From positions 798,899 to 862,898 of the forward strand of contig NZ_JALPRR010000002.1 in the NCBI RefSeq assembly GCF_023630205.1: a DNA stretch of 64,000 nt, written 5' to 3'. Of the stretch, positions 15,656-25,823 are shown one piece after another. Position 1 is the stretch's first letter, and each line of letters starts with the position of its first letter. This DNA comes from Pontibacter ruber (GTDB lineage: Bacteria; Bacteroidota; Bacteroidia; Cytophagales; Hymenobacteraceae). A program made the translations under genes and the position numbers. The notes beneath the pieces were generated by a model that saw only the letters and a program-made list of their open reading frames with translations, was not told the origin of the DNA and searched no databases.

Positions 15656-18600
15656 TTACTTCAGTTCGTCCTGAAGTTGTGCTACCACCTTCTCCATCAC
15701 ATCGCTTACCAACCGTACCGATGAGCTGACCTGCGGCAGGTCTTCCTGCGCTTTGGCAGCTACCTCGACATAACGGATCACCTCTTTAAGTTTTTCGATC
15801 CGCATCGTATCGATTGTAGATTTCAGCTTGTGTGCTACGGCACTCACTCCCACCCAGTCTGAAGCCTGTTCTTTCAATATCAGGTCTTTAACAGTAACAG
15901 GTACTGTATCAACGAAGAGCTGCTTTGAGCGTTTTAAAAATGCCTCATTTCCCCGTGACATTTTATAGAGCAGGGAAAGGTCATAAAGTGGCTGTTCTTT
16001 CTCAACCAAACCAGTTGTGGCTTGTAACGCTTTATTACCTGAGGCAATTTTATGCGGGAGCAATGCTTCTATTTTACGGAAAAGCTTTTCTTCGTCAAAT
16101 GGCTTCGAAATATAGTCGTTCATACCTGCACTAAGGTATTTTTCAGCGTCGCCTTTCAGGGCATTGGCTGTTAAGGCAATAATAGGTATGGAGGCTTTTG
16201 TTCTGTCTGCATGGCTTCGGATCATATGCGTGGCGTCTATTCCGCTGAGTTCCGGCATTTGTATGTCCATCAGCACGATATCATAGTTGTTCTTGTCGAA
16301 CAACTTGACAGCCTCTTTGCCATCCAGTGCCACATCCACTTTCAGCCCCCAGCCTTCAAGTATGGATTGTGCCAAGAACACGTTAACCTCGTTGTCTTCT
16401 GCCAGCAGCACCTGCACGTTACCCAGGCTCTGGTAGTTTATTTTTTCTTTTGGCGCCTCAGCAGGTACAACTACCGTTGATTTAGAATAGGTAAGTACAA
16501 ATTTGAACACACTTCCTTTGTTCTCCTGGCTTTCTACCCAAATGCGTCCGCCCTGTTTTTCTACCAGGCTCTTGCATATACTTAGCCCCAGACCGGTGCC
16601 GCCGTATTTGCGCGTTGTGCTGGAGTATGCCTGCGTGAAACCTTCGAAGATGATTTCTTTTTTATCGGCGGGTATGCCAATGCCTGTGTCAGCCACGGCA
16701 AACTCGATGGTAACGTTCTCTTCATTTTCGCCCAGTACCCGCGTACTTAAACTAACGCTTCCTTCTTCCGTGAATTTGATGGCATTGTTGAGCAGGTTGA
16801 GCAATATCTGGTTCAGGCGGTAAGGATCGCCGATCATATAAGGCTGGGGCAAACCCGGCACGTTGATGCGGTAAGCGATTTCCTTTTCTTCTGCTTTATA
16901 CTTGAGCGTCTGGAAAGTGGTCCGGACGGTGTCGCAGATATTAAAAGGGATGGACTCCAGTTCCAGTTTGCCGGCTTCAATTTTAGCAATATCCAGGATG
17001 TCATTGATCACGACCAGCAGGTTGTCTGCTGACTGGCGGATGATGTTCAGAAGATTCTGCTGTGAGTCGTCCAGCTTTGTTTTACCAAGCAGGCCAGCCA
17101 TGCCCAGAATGCCGTTCATTGGGGTCCGGATCTCGTGGCTCATGTTAGCCAGGAAATGTTCCTTTACCCGGGCGGATTCTTCTGCCGCTTCCTTCGCTTT
17201 TTTCAGTTCGCGCTCGGTAAGCATTCGATCTGTGATATCCTGCGCAATGCCGATGATGTAAGGCGCAGCACCTGTTTCTTCTACTTTATAGTTTCGGTAA
17301 TACAGGTAGCGCTCTTCCTGGTCTTTATTGAGGATACAAAGTATACCATCCAACACATTCTTATACTCAAACTGCTGCAGGTATAGCGGGAAATTTTCAC
17401 GGTGTGCAACCGGGAAAAAGTCTTTCAGCTCACGTCCGATCATTTCCTGCTCCTGATAACCCAGCCTGTTGAGCAAGTATGGGTTTACTGAAAGCAGACG
17501 CCCCTGCATGTCGTGCGTTACGATATACGCTTGGCTGTAATTGATCAGGTCGCGGTATTTCTTTTCGCTGTTCTTCAGGGCTTCATCAGCCTTACGCCGT
17601 TCCGTAATGTCGCGGGAAGCAGACTGGAGTTTCACCACTTTTTCGTTCTCATCCAGAATGGGCTTCATACTTGTTTCTACCCAAATCACGGTTCCATCCT
17701 TCCGAATCACCCGGTGCTCCAGCGTGGCATTTACTTTATTGTTAAGTGCCAGGTTGAAAGCTTTTTCGCGCAGCATTTCCAGGTCATCCGGGTAAATGAC
17801 TGCGGAAGGGAAGGTGCCGATCAATTCTTCCGGATGGTAGCCCAGCAGATCATAAGCGGCTTTGGATACATAATTGTACACGCCATCCACTTCGTGCAGG
17901 CTTATCAGATCCTTGGAGTTTTCAGAAAGCAGGCGGTGCAGCTCCTCACTCTTCTCGAGTAAATTGCTGGCCTCGCGCTGCTGCGTGATGTCGGTAGAGA
18001 TGCCGAGCACGTGTACTTGCCCGTCGCTGGTGACAAGTGGCTTCTTAATCGTATTAAACCAAATAACTTCACCGTTAGGCTTTGTGAAATGCTCCTGTAA
18101 TTTAATTTCCCGGCCTTCTGCTATAACACTCTGATCAACGGTCCGGTACATGGCTGCTTCCTCTTTGTTCTGGTGGAGGACGCTAATGTTTTCGTTGATG
18201 ATCTTGGATAAGGGCTTTCCGTAAATCTTTTCAAACTCCTGATTTACAAGCACGAAGTTGCCATCGCCGTCTTTTACATAAATCAGGCTTGGGCTGGTAT
18301 CGATGACGAGTTTAATGAACTCGTTTTTCTCTTTTACCTCCTGGGCTGCCTTGCGCTCTTCCGTCGTGTCTCTGACGATGGCAAGTACATTCTCCGTGTT
18401 ATACTTTATAATGCGGCCTTCGTAATGCCGGACGCCGTCCGGGAAGGGCAGTTCATACTCGACACGCTCAAGACTGCCTTTATCAAGTACCTGGTTAATC
18501 AGCTTGTGCAAAGTATGGCTGACTGGCTCCGGGAGCAATCCGATGATATTCTTGCCAATGGCTTCTTCTTTCGGAACGAGCAGGTGCTGCTGGTCCACAT

Positions 18601-20002
18601 TGGTCATATCCAGGCAAATACCATCCCGGTCGATGATGAAGATTAGGTCGGGTATGGCGGCGAGTATAGCCCGGTTCCTTGCCTCGCTTTGGATGATCTC
18701 TTCCTGCGCATTGCGCAGATCCGTGATGTTGAGGCCGTGCCCGATGATGAGTTTGACGTTTCCTTGTTCATCCAGCACAGGATTTAACCTCCGGAGGTGG
18801 TGCGAGGGATTGCCATCTCGGTCTACAAGGGTTTCTTCGAAGGCAACTTTCCTTTTTTCATCTAAAACCCTTCGGAGCTGATCGCCTCTGCTTTTTATGC
18901 GCTCCAGGGGCACATTGCGGTAAGCGCAATACTCTTCGTTTGTTTTACCCACGATCCACTGGCGCAATTCAGGATCCGATACGGCAGCAGGGTTCACAAA
19001 CAGGTAATGCAGGTCGCTGTTATAAACCGCCACATCCGAAGGAATGTGGTTTAAGATGTCTTCGTAAAATGTTTTCTGGCGGGCGAGCTCCTGGGTTTTC
19101 TGTCGCAGCAGGGTTACGTCCTCTGCCGAGCCGATCACCTGCAAGGTTTGCCCGTTCTTCTTTCGCTTGAAGATCGTTTCGCGGCAGTGGATGGTTTTTA
19201 TACTTCCGTCTTTGGCCGTTACATCGTATTCCACTGAAACAATCTCACCGTCTTTAGCAGACAACATGCGATACACATGGTTGTAAAGTTTAGGCAGATC
19301 TTCGGGTACGACCAGCGTCAGGAAAAAATGACCTTCCATGGCTTCCAGATCGCTGGCGTTGTAGCCGAGCGCCGTCTGGATGTGTTGGTTTAAGTAAATA
19401 CTCTTATCTTGTTCCAGGTCATAGATGTATACAATGTCCGGAACAGTATGCGTAATGTTTTTAACGAAGTTTTGGCTCTCCAGCAGCGCCTGCTCAGCCG
19501 CCTTACGTTCTGTAATATCGGTCAGGTAAATATTAACGTAGCCTTTGTTGGGCAAAGGTACCACGAAGAGCAGGTAGTATTTAGATAGGATATAGGCTTC
19601 ATGGTACTCGGGCGTGGTTCTGGAGCCAAGATGGTGGAGCTTTCTTTGCAGCAGGCGCTGAAGTATGGCAATACGTTCCTGCGGCAGCGTGTTAAGCAGC
19701 TGTTTGCCTGATGCGTTTGCTAAAAGAACTTCTCCTTTATAGTTAACCCGCATCAGTGGGTTTGGGTACTCTTCCACAAACTCTGCCTGTGTTGCCTGCT
19801 TTTTAGCGATCCGATCCTCACCCGGCAAGGAATGCAGAAGCAGTTGCTCCGCTCCGGAAGCTACAACAGAATGGAGGTGTGCCTTTAGTTTATCTATTTC
19901 ACTGCTCTGCAGGGCAGCAACTCTTTCCGCCTCTTTACGCGCCCTCCGCTCCAACTCAAGTTCCTGGCGAAGCAGGTCTACCTCGTTTACAATCTCCTCC
20001 AT
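15656..20002 (-). CDS. Hybrid sensor histidine kinase with about seven PAS domains
   Basis: A 1448-residue sensor with no clear membrane segment, so probably cytoplasmic. An N-terminal coiled coil (first 50 residues) is followed by about seven PAS units up to residue 935, several ending in PAC-like DIT(E/D)R segments. The kinase core follows: HisKA with SHEIRTPMNG (His near 956), HATPase with NLLNNAIKFT and GTGLGLSI, a receiver with Asp near 1246 (VLMDIQMPELSG), and an HPt domain with AHKLKST (His near 1390). The NtrC-type regulator gene lies 193 bp upstream on the same strand and is its likely partner. The signal is unknown. Confidence 0.93.
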   Translation of the reverse strand: MEEIVNEVDLLRQELELERRARKEAERVAALQSSEIDKLKAHLHSVVASGAEQLLLHSLPGEDRIAKKQATQAEFVEEYPNPLMRVNYKGEVLLANASGKQLLNTLPQERIAILQRLLQRKLHHLGSRTTPEYHEAYILSKYYLLFVVPLPNKGYVNIYLTDITERKAAEQALLESQNFVKNITHTVPDIVYIYDLEQDKSIYLNQHIQTALGYNASDLEAMEGHFFLTLVVPEDLPKLYNHVYRMLSAKDGEIVSVEYDVTAKDGSIKTIHCRETIFKRKKNGQTLQVIGSAEDVTLLRQKTQELARQKTFYEDILNHIPSDVAVYNSDLHYLFVNPAAVSDPELRQWIVGKTNEEYCAYRNVPLERIKSRGDQLRRVLDEKRKVAFEETLVDRDGNPSHHLRRLNPVLDEQGNVKLIIGHGLNITDLRNAQEEIIQSEARNRAILAAIPDLIFIIDRDGICLDMTNVDQQHLLVPKEEAIGKNIIGLLPEPVSHTLHKLINQVLDKGSLERVEYELPFPDGVRHYEGRIIKYNTENVLAIVRDTTEERKAAQEVKEKNEFIKLVIDTSPSLIYVKDGDGNFVLVNQEFEKIYGKPLSKIINENISVLHQNKEEAAMYRTVDQSVIAEGREIKLQEHFTKPNGEVIWFNTIKKPLVTSDGQVHVLGISTDITQQREASNLLEKSEELHRLLSENSKDLISLHEVDGVYNYVSKAAYDLLGYHPEELIGTFPSAVIYPDDLEMLREKAFNLALNNKVNATLEHRVIRKDGTVIWVETSMKPILDENEKVVKLQSASRDITERRKADEALKNSEKKYRDLINYSQAYIVTHDMQGRLLSVNPYLLNRLGYQEQEMIGRELKDFFPVAHRENFPLYLQQFEYKNVLDGILCILNKDQEERYLYYRNYKVEETGAAPYIIGIAQDITDRMLTERELKKAKEAAEESARVKEHFLANMSHEIRTPMNGILGMAGLLGKTKLDDSQQNLLNIIRQSADNLLVVINDILDIAKIEAGKLELESIPFNICDTVRTTFQTLKYKAEEKEIAYRINVPGLPQPYMIGDPYRLNQILLNLLNNAIKFTEEGSVSLSTRVLGENEENVTIEFAVADTGIGIPADKKEIIFEGFTQAYSSTTRKYGGTGLGLSICKSLVEKQGGRIWVESQENKGSVFKFVLTYSKSTVVVPAEAPKEKINYQSLGNVQVLLAEDNEVNVFLAQSILEGWGLKVDVALDGKEAVKLFDKNNYDIVLMDIQMPELSGIDATHMIRSHADRTKASIPIIALTANALKGDAEKYLSAGMNDYISKPFDEEKLFRKIEALLPHKIASGNKALQATTGLVEKEQPLYDLSLLYKMSRGNEAFLKRSKQLFVDTVPVTVKDLILKEQASDWVGVSAVAHKLKSTIDTMRIEKLKEVIRYVEVAAKAQEDLPQVSSSVRLVSDVMEKVVAQLQDELK

Positions 20003-20158
20003 ACCTGGCTTTTTATAACCTGCACAAGTTACATCATTTGCAGATTATTGTATTTATACTTGCTTACAAACAGGTGAAAATGCTGCTTAGTTCTTTTACA
20101 ATTGGTTTAATCTTCTAAAGCTAAGCAGCGGGGCATTGGCCAACCGATACAAAACAGT

Positions 20159-20184
20159 ACCGCCGCTGTTGTGGCAGCGGCGGT
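20159..20184 (-). terminator. Hairpin downstream of the NtrC-type gene
   Basis: A 10-bp GC-rich stem (20159-20168 with 20175-20184) lies just after the regulator's stop. On the minus strand it is followed by ACTGTTTTG, a short T-run. It may end or attenuate transcription into the kinase gene. Confidence 0.6.
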
Positions 20185-20195
20185 GCGGAAAGGTT

Positions 20196-21554
20196 TTATT
20201 TGATGTACAGCTCCTTGCTCTGGATCATGCGGTAGATGGTGGACTTGCCGATGTCCAGTTTATCGGCCACCAGCAGCACGTTGTGGTCGTACTTGTTCAA
20301 AAAGCGCTGGATGATCTCGGTGGTATATTCTTTCAGCGAGCGTTCCTGCGCAAGAAAGTCTTTCTCGGTATGGTTTGCGTTGAAGTTCAGGTCATATTCC
20401 TGTATCACGTCTTCGTCGGCAAGTACCACGGCAAGCTCAACCAAAGCCCGTAGCTCGCGCACATTGCCCGGGAAAGAGTAGGAGAGCAGCTTTTCCTGGG
20501 CACCGGCTGAGAGTGTTCTGCGCCCCAGGCCGTTCTCTTTGGCAAAATTGTCGATGAAGTGCTTGGCAAGCACCAGAATATCGCTTCCTCTGTCTCGGAG
20601 CGGCGGCAGGTTAATGGGCAGGCCGAGCAGGCGATAGTATAAATCTTCCCGGAAGTTGCCCTTCTTTACCTCATCTGCCAGGTTCTTATGCGTGGCCACG
20701 ATGATGCGCACATCAACCGGCACGACAGAGTTGCCGCCTACACGGCTGATCTCTTTCTCCTGCAACACGCGCAGGAGCTTGGCCTGCAGCGTAATATCCA
20801 GTTCGCCTATCTCATCCAGGAAAATGGTGCCTTTGTTGGCTTCTTCAAATTTCCCAAGGCGACGGGCTACTGCGCCTGTAAAAGCACCTTTCTCATGGCC
20901 GAAGAGCTCACTCTCGATAAGTTCTTTGGGTATGGCAGCTACGTTTACAGCGATGTAGGGGTGTTTTTTTCGAGGACCGTTATAGTGTATGGCCTTGGCT
21001 ACGAGCTCTTTGCCGGTTCCGGTTTCGCCGGTTATAGATACGGTGATGTTGGTTTTAGCAGCTTTGTCCATCATCGTGAACACGCGCCGGATCGGTTCGC
21101 TGTTGCCGATGATAACTTTGCTGAAATCATACTTCTGACCGATCTCTTCCTTCAGTTGTTTGATCTCTTCCCGGAGCGAAACATTCTCCCTTACCTTGTT
21201 GATCGTGTTCCAGAGGCGCTCAGGCGTGTCTTCGTCTTTCACAATGTAATCGTAAGCGCCTTTTTTGAGCAGGTCGACGGCAGTTGCCACATCTTCCTGA
21301 CCGGAGATAATGATTACCTGCGTATCAGGGTTCTGTTCCTTTATTTTCTGGAGTACTTCTGCGCCACTTTTATCAGGAAGCGAATAATCAAGCGTTACCA
21401 CATTGGGGCGCTCGTACATGGAAGAGAGGCAGTCTTTGGCCGAATGGAATTTCTTGAGTTCGTAGTCAGGGTTAAGCGAGAGATGATATTCCAGTAATTC
21501 GCTGTACCAAACATCATCATCAAGTATAAAAATTTTAAAAGGGGTGTTATTCAT
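20196..21554 (-). CDS. Sigma-54-dependent response regulator, NtrC family
   Basis: A three-domain activator of about 452 residues. The receiver ([16 protein letters not shown], Asp in [12 protein letters not shown]) is followed by an AAA+ domain with Walker A GETGTGKE and the sigma-54 contact motif GAFTGA. A Fis-type HTH ends the protein ([20 protein letters not shown]). The ATG at 21554 is preferred over a TTG four codons upstream. It activates promoters read by sigma-54 polymerase. I found no convincing -24/-12 promoter in this window, so its targets lie elsewhere. The histidine kinase downstream is the probable partner. Confidence 0.94.
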   Translation of the reverse strand: MNNTPFKIFILDDDVWYSELLEYHLSLNPDYELKKFHSAKDCLSSMYERPNVVTLDYSLPDKSGAEVLQKIKEQNPDTQVIIISGQEDVATAVDLLKKGAYDYIVKDEDTPERLWNTINKVRENVSLREEIKQLKEEIGQKYDFSKVIIGNSEPIRRVFTMMDKAAKTNITVSITGETGTGKELVAKAIHYNGPRKKHPYIAVNVAAIPKELIESELFGHEKGAFTGAVARRLGKFEEANKGTIFLDEIGELDITLQAKLLRVLQEKEISRVGGNSVVPVDVRIIVATHKNLADEVKKGNFREDLYYRLLGLPINLPPLRDRGSDILVLAKHFIDNFAKENGLGRRTLSAGAQEKLLSYSFPGNVRELRALVELAVVLADEDVIQEYDLNFNANHTEKDFLAQERSLKEYTTEIIQRFLNKYDHNVLLVADKLDIGKSTIYRMIQSKELYIK

Positions 21555-21587
21555 GAATGTTTTCAAGTAGACTCAGTACGGATTCTT

Positions 21588-21595
21588 CAAAGATA
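21588..21595 (-). promoter_or_regulatory. Candidate -7 box of the NtrC-type gene
   Basis: On the minus strand this reads TATCTTTG, a perfect TAnnTTTG box, about 35 bp before the start. I see no clear -33 element. Confidence 0.4.
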
Positions 21596-21907
21596 GTACA
21601 TATTGTGCTGACTTGAAAAAAAATATAACTAACAGAGGAACCCTGAAGTTGAGGGGATATAATGAACTCGTTAGGTTGCTGTTATAAGAATATACTTGAA
21701 GAAAATGATTAACACCTAAAACGAGTAATACAGGCAGAATTCCAGCTTCGCCAGGTATAGCGGCATTACTTTTTAACAATGCTTTTTCCGGCACGAAAAG
21801 CCCTTTGTAGAGCACGTTCCAAAGTATAAAAGTATAGATGAAGCAGACTTGCAGGTATAGTTGACATGCTATTTTGGGGTAGCAGGAGCTGCGGCAAGTA
21901 TGTAAAT
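21596..21907. other. Intergenic region without a convincing gene
   Basis: About 310 bp between the NtrC-type gene and an inverted repeat. It holds three copies of the heptamer AAGTATA (21691, 21822, 21830) and a short minus-strand frame with no recognisable features. Confidence 0.55.
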
Positions 21908-21959
21908 TATAAAGCCTTCAGACTAAAGAGGGTAATCACTTTTGCCTGAAGGCTTTATA
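21908..21959 (-). repeat. 14-bp inverted repeat downstream of the DUF1206 gene
   Basis: Positions 21908-21921 (TATAAAGCCTTCAG) pair perfectly with 21946-21959 around a 24-nt loop. It lies just after the DUF1206 stop. On the minus strand a T-run precedes rather than follows the stem, so it is an atypical terminator or an mRNA end element. Confidence 0.55.
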
Positions 21960-21980
21960 GTAAAAAAGCATAACTTACTT

Positions 21981-22811
21981 TTACGTGTTAATGGCCTGGT
22001 ACTTGGCTCGCATAAACATAAACACACCGTAGCAGATCAGGCCAAGTGCAACTGCCCCAAGCAGGAAAGAGCCATAGGAAGAATCTTCCAGAAATTTGAA
22101 GGCGCTGCTGCTTCCGCCTGCCTCCTGCGGATTAGACGCTAGGGCTGCTTTCAGAAACAAATAACCGATGATGATCCATACAATGCCACGGGCAATATAC
22201 CCTATTTTACCTGCCCGGATCATCATGCCTTCTATGTCGTGGTTCAGACCGGCATGCTGCACCTGCTTTTTATACTTGTCTGATACTCCTCTGTAGATCT
22301 GATAAAGGCCTACCAGCATGGTGCTGATGGCAACAATACCTACCAGCCACTGCCCGAACGGCTGCTGCAGCAGCTCTGAAGCCAGCGTCTGGCGGGAATC
22401 GCCGCCGCCACTGCCGCCGCCGTTACTTAGTACCATTTTGCCTGCCAGTACCGCAAGAGCGCCATATACCAGCCCGCTGAAAGCATAGCCAATTCGCCGG
22501 CCGATGCCTTTTGCACCCGAGCCTTTGTCTTCTGTGTCGTAACCAGCCTCTATAAAACGCCAGATGCTGTAGCAAAGTAACCCCAGGGCTACTATGCCCA
22601 GCAGCACCCTGCCAAATGGCTGGTCCAGTATAAACTGGAAAACCCCTGTTTTGCCGGCTTCCTGCTCTGAAGAGCCGCTCAGTTCGAAAGCAGCCATAAA
22701 GGCCAGTATGCCAACCAGGCAGTAAACGATTCCTTTTGCTACCAGCCCGAATCTGGCAAAATTTTCTACCCATCTGGGTGGCGGTGCGGGTACGTGCGAT
22801 GAGATGTCCAT
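21981..22811 (-). CDS. DUF1206 membrane protein
   Basis: A protein of about 276 residues with three repeats of a two-helix DUF1206 unit, starting near residues 27 (ARFGLVAKGIVYCLVGILAF), 105 (GRRIGYAFSGLVYGALAVLAG) and 200 (RAGKIGYIARGIVWIIIGYLF). Each has the small-residue pattern GxxxKG/RG typical of the family. The ATG at 22811 is chosen over a TTG three codons earlier. Function is unknown. The gene stands alone, divergent from the DUF4136 gene. Confidence 0.88.
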   Translation of the reverse strand: MDISSHVPAPPPRWVENFARFGLVAKGIVYCLVGILAFMAAFELSGSSEQEAGKTGVFQFILDQPFGRVLLGIVALGLLCYSIWRFIEAGYDTEDKGSGAKGIGRRIGYAFSGLVYGALAVLAGKMVLSNGGGSGGGDSRQTLASELLQQPFGQWLVGIVAISTMLVGLYQIYRGVSDKYKKQVQHAGLNHDIEGMMIRAGKIGYIARGIVWIIIGYLFLKAALASNPQEAGGSSSAFKFLEDSSYGSFLLGAVALGLICYGVFMFMRAKYQAINT

Positions 22812-23016
22812 GATATTCAAGATCTAGTTTTCTCCCATACACGCAGAATTATATAGGATGGTTCTGATACTTAAGGCTTATCCTTGTGCTGAATTGAAAA
22901 TATCCGATTGCATAATTTTTTAGTACTGCTTTATCGTAAGATAACTATACTTTACATTTGGGAGTAGATAACACATAGTCTTACTCTAGTAAATTGTATT
23001 TGTAACTCTAGCAACT

Positions 23017-23625
23017 ATGAAACAAGCGTTTTACCCTAACTTCCTTTTATTTATACTTACAAGTGTGCTGTTCTCGTCCTGCGTGAGCTCGTCCGCAGTT
23101 CTTAAATCCAACGCCATTTCTGCACCCGGAACAAACGTGCGCAGCTATCAAACCTTTGGCTGGTACCAGGAAAAACCACAGGCACCGCAAGCATTTGACA
23201 AAGGCTTCAATCCCAATACAGACAAGTACATCAGGCAGGCAGTAGAGGAGGACCTGGAACGAAAAGGCCTGCGCAAAGTAACGGAGAACCCGGACGTACT
23301 GCTTGCTTACGATATCAGCGTTTCAGTGCCGGCAGAAAAAGACAGACCAGAGCTTTATACCGATGGGTTTGGATATAGTTATGCGCATATGGCCGGCTAC
23401 CGTTACCGCTACGGCGATGGCGGACTTGCCTCTTACCGACCGGTGGACCTGTTTAAGCAGGGAACCCTGATCATTGACATGATAGACCCTAAATCGAACG
23501 AACTGGTATGGCGCGGCTGGAGAGAGGGGATCTTCACCAATTTCAACGCCGGCTATAAAAAAGTATCTTCTTACGTGCAGGATATTCTGGAGAAGTATCC
23601 GAGCCACCATGCGTTGAGCAAGTAA
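23017..23625 (+). CDS. DUF4136 lipoprotein
   Basis: A 202-residue lipoprotein, probably in the outer membrane or periplasm. The signal peptide ends in the lipobox LFSSC. The mature part has the DUF4136 pattern: a YQTFGWYQE strand, a helix DKYIRQAVEEDLERKGLRKV, NPDVLLAYDISV, a Gly/Tyr-rich segment (GYRYRYGDGG) and LIIDMIDPKSNELVWRGWREG. Function is unknown. It ends 27 bp before the convergent antiporter gene. Confidence 0.88.
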   Translation: MKQAFYPNFLLFILTSVLFSSCVSSSAVLKSNAISAPGTNVRSYQTFGWYQEKPQAPQAFDKGFNPNTDKYIRQAVEEDLERKGLRKVTENPDVLLAYDISVSVPAEKDRPELYTDGFGYSYAHMAGYRYRYGDGGLASYRPVDLFKQGTLIIDMIDPKSNELVWRGWREGIFTNFNAGYKKVSSYVQDILEKYPSHHALSK

Positions 23626-23652
23626 CAAGTATAGCAGGAGAAAGGCCGCATG

Positions 23653-25647
23653 CTAGTCGGGGCGGATAAAATTGTTAAAGCGCATGACGTCGTGCGGTTT
23701 ACCTACCACGTAAACAATATCGCCCTGCTTTAATTCCGTCCTGGCATTTATATCTAATATGGTCTGATCTTCTCTTTTGATGGCTACTATCGTGATGTTG
23801 AATCGGTTACGTATGTCCGATTTAAGTAAGGATATATCTGTTATACTATCGTCGCTGGTGTAGATACGCAAGCTGGCTATCTCGATATCCGGTAGTTCCA
23901 GGCCGAAGTTCCTGAGGGCTCCTTTTCTTCCATCCATGCTGCGGAGCATGTCGTAGTTATCTGCCCGGATGCTGTTGGTGAATTCTTCAATTTCATCGCG
24001 TGGCATCAGGTACCGCGAAAGCACCCGTGTGAAAATTTCGATGGATGTTTCAAACTCTTCCGGTATTACTTCGTCTGCTCCAAGTTTGTAGTTTTCCTCC
24101 ATCTCCTGCAAAAAACGGGTCCGGACGATGATGTGTACTTTGTCGGAAATCTGGCGAATGGTGGAAATGATGATTTTGGTGGCCTCCGGGTCGGAAATGG
24201 CAATTACCACCACGCGTGCCTTATGTATGTTAACATGCGATAGTATAGTGCCATGTACGGCGTCGCCGTAATAGATTGGCTCGCCTTTCTGACGCTCTGT
24301 TTTAACTGTAACGGCATTCAGCTCAACGATCACATACGGAATGTTCGCGTGCCTTGCTGCTTTTGCCACGTTATGACCGTTTATACCAAAGCCGATGATC
24401 ACGATGTGATCACTCAGATCGTGCAGTTCCTCATGTTGGGTTTGTTTTTCCTCGGCTACAGGTCGTTGGTTTTGGTCCGGTGCCAACCTTAAACTGATGC
24501 TTGAAGCTATCTTATGCGCATTGTCTATAATAAAAGGGGTTATTGCCATGGTAAGCAGTGATACCGACAGGAAGTACTGGTATACTTCGTTTGTTAGTAA
24601 ACCATGGGAAAGGCCGGATTTGGAAAGGATAAAGGCAAACTCACCTACCTGAAATATTGAAAAACCAACCAGCAGCGACGTACGCAACGGGTACTGAAGT
24701 ACCTTTGCCGCAGTAGTAGCTACAATGCCTTTTAAAAGGAAGGTAGCAGCCGTTAAGAGCAAAACAATGGGCAGGTGCTGCACCATAAAGCTAAAATCGA
24801 GCAGCATGCCAATGGAGACAAAGAAAAAGCTGGTGAAAATCTCGCGGAAAGGCAGAATGTTGCTGGTCGCCTGGTGGCTGTATTCCGATTCTGAAATGAT
24901 CAAACCTGCCATAAAGGCACCCAGCGCCAACGATAAACCAAGGCTGGAGGTGAGCCAAGCCACAGCAAAGCAGATCACAACAATGCATAAAATGAAAAGC
25001 TCTTTGCTTTTGGTGCGGGCTACCGCATACAATAATCTCGGTACCAGGTAGCGGGCGCTGATAAGAACGAAAACAATAACAAAGGCCCCCTTCAGAACCA
25101 TCATCAGCAAAGAAGTAAAAAGGTTTTCAGTACCACCTGCCATAAGCGGCGTTACCAGCATCATGGGCACTACGATGATGTCCTGGAAAATAAGTATGGC
25201 CAGCACGATTCTGCCATGCGGGCTGTTGATTTCCCCTTTGTCCTGCAAAAGCTTGAGTACAATGGCCGTACTGCTCAGCGAGAAAAGAAAACCCATGAAA
25301 AAGGCGTCACCTGCTCTGAACCCGAAAAGCATCAGTATGGCACCGACAAAAAGAATGGTAGCTGCTACCTGTGTTGCGCCACCCACCAGTACCGTGTTTT
25401 TGATCATGGACAGGCTTCGCAGCGAGAACTCCATACCTATAATAAAGAGCAGAAGTATGACACCGATCTCAGCCAGTATCTCAATGTTGTGGACATCTGT
25501 TACCAGACTGAAACCGTGTGGTCCGGCAATAACGCCTGTGGCCAGAAAGCCAAGTATGGTAGGCAATCGGAACCGCAGGAAAAGCAGGATAACGATCACT
25601 GCCAGCCCAAGAATGATTACTACATCATATAATAAAGGTATCTCCAT
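23653..25647 (-). CDS. CPA2 cation:proton antiporter with RCK domains (KefB/YbaL type)
   Basis: A 664-residue inner-membrane antiporter. The first 385 residues form about 12 helices of the Na+/H+ exchanger fold, including FLATGVIAGPHG and FLFSLSSTAIVLKLLQDKGE. An RCK/TrkA-N domain follows (HIVIIGFGINGHNVAKAAR near residue 415, with a GxGxxG-like NAD site), then a TrkA-C domain near 575-660. Such proteins exchange K+ or Na+ for protons under regulation by nucleotide binding. The ion is not resolvable from sequence. Confidence 0.92.
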   Translation of the reverse strand: MEIPLLYDVVIILGLAVIVILLFLRFRLPTILGFLATGVIAGPHGFSLVTDVHNIEILAEIGVILLLFIIGMEFSLRSLSMIKNTVLVGGATQVAATILFVGAILMLFGFRAGDAFFMGFLFSLSSTAIVLKLLQDKGEINSPHGRIVLAILIFQDIIVVPMMLVTPLMAGGTENLFTSLLMMVLKGAFVIVFVLISARYLVPRLLYAVARTKSKELFILCIVVICFAVAWLTSSLGLSLALGAFMAGLIISESEYSHQATSNILPFREIFTSFFFVSIGMLLDFSFMVQHLPIVLLLTAATFLLKGIVATTAAKVLQYPLRTSLLVGFSIFQVGEFAFILSKSGLSHGLLTNEVYQYFLSVSLLTMAITPFIIDNAHKIASSISLRLAPDQNQRPVAEEKQTQHEELHDLSDHIVIIGFGINGHNVAKAARHANIPYVIVELNAVTVKTERQKGEPIYYGDAVHGTILSHVNIHKARVVVIAISDPEATKIIISTIRQISDKVHIIVRTRFLQEMEENYKLGADEVIPEEFETSIEIFTRVLSRYLMPRDEIEEFTNSIRADNYDMLRSMDGRKGALRNFGLELPDIEIASLRIYTSDDSITDISLLKSDIRNRFNITIVAIKREDQTILDINARTELKQGDIVYVVGKPHDVMRFNNFIRPD

Positions 25648-25823
25648 GCGCTCGAAAAGAAAGTGCAGCCTTATTTTACCGTATTCGTGGTTTGAATTGC
25701 AGAAGTTCTATAGCAAAGGTATAGGATGAGCTTCTATCACTATAGAGTTATACTTCTTTTCGGCGAGAGGCGTCCCTTTGTCTAAGTATAAATTGAGCCC
25801 AATCGTGCTGCTATATATAAGGT

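Noticed and set aside
20688..21497. Plus-strand frame of 269 codons inside the NtrC-type gene
   Set aside because: Antisense shadow; the minus strand carries receiver, AAA+ and HTH domains.
21573..21815. Minus-strand frame of 80 codons upstream of the NtrC-type gene
   Set aside because: No recognisable domain; it would overlap the promoter of that gene.
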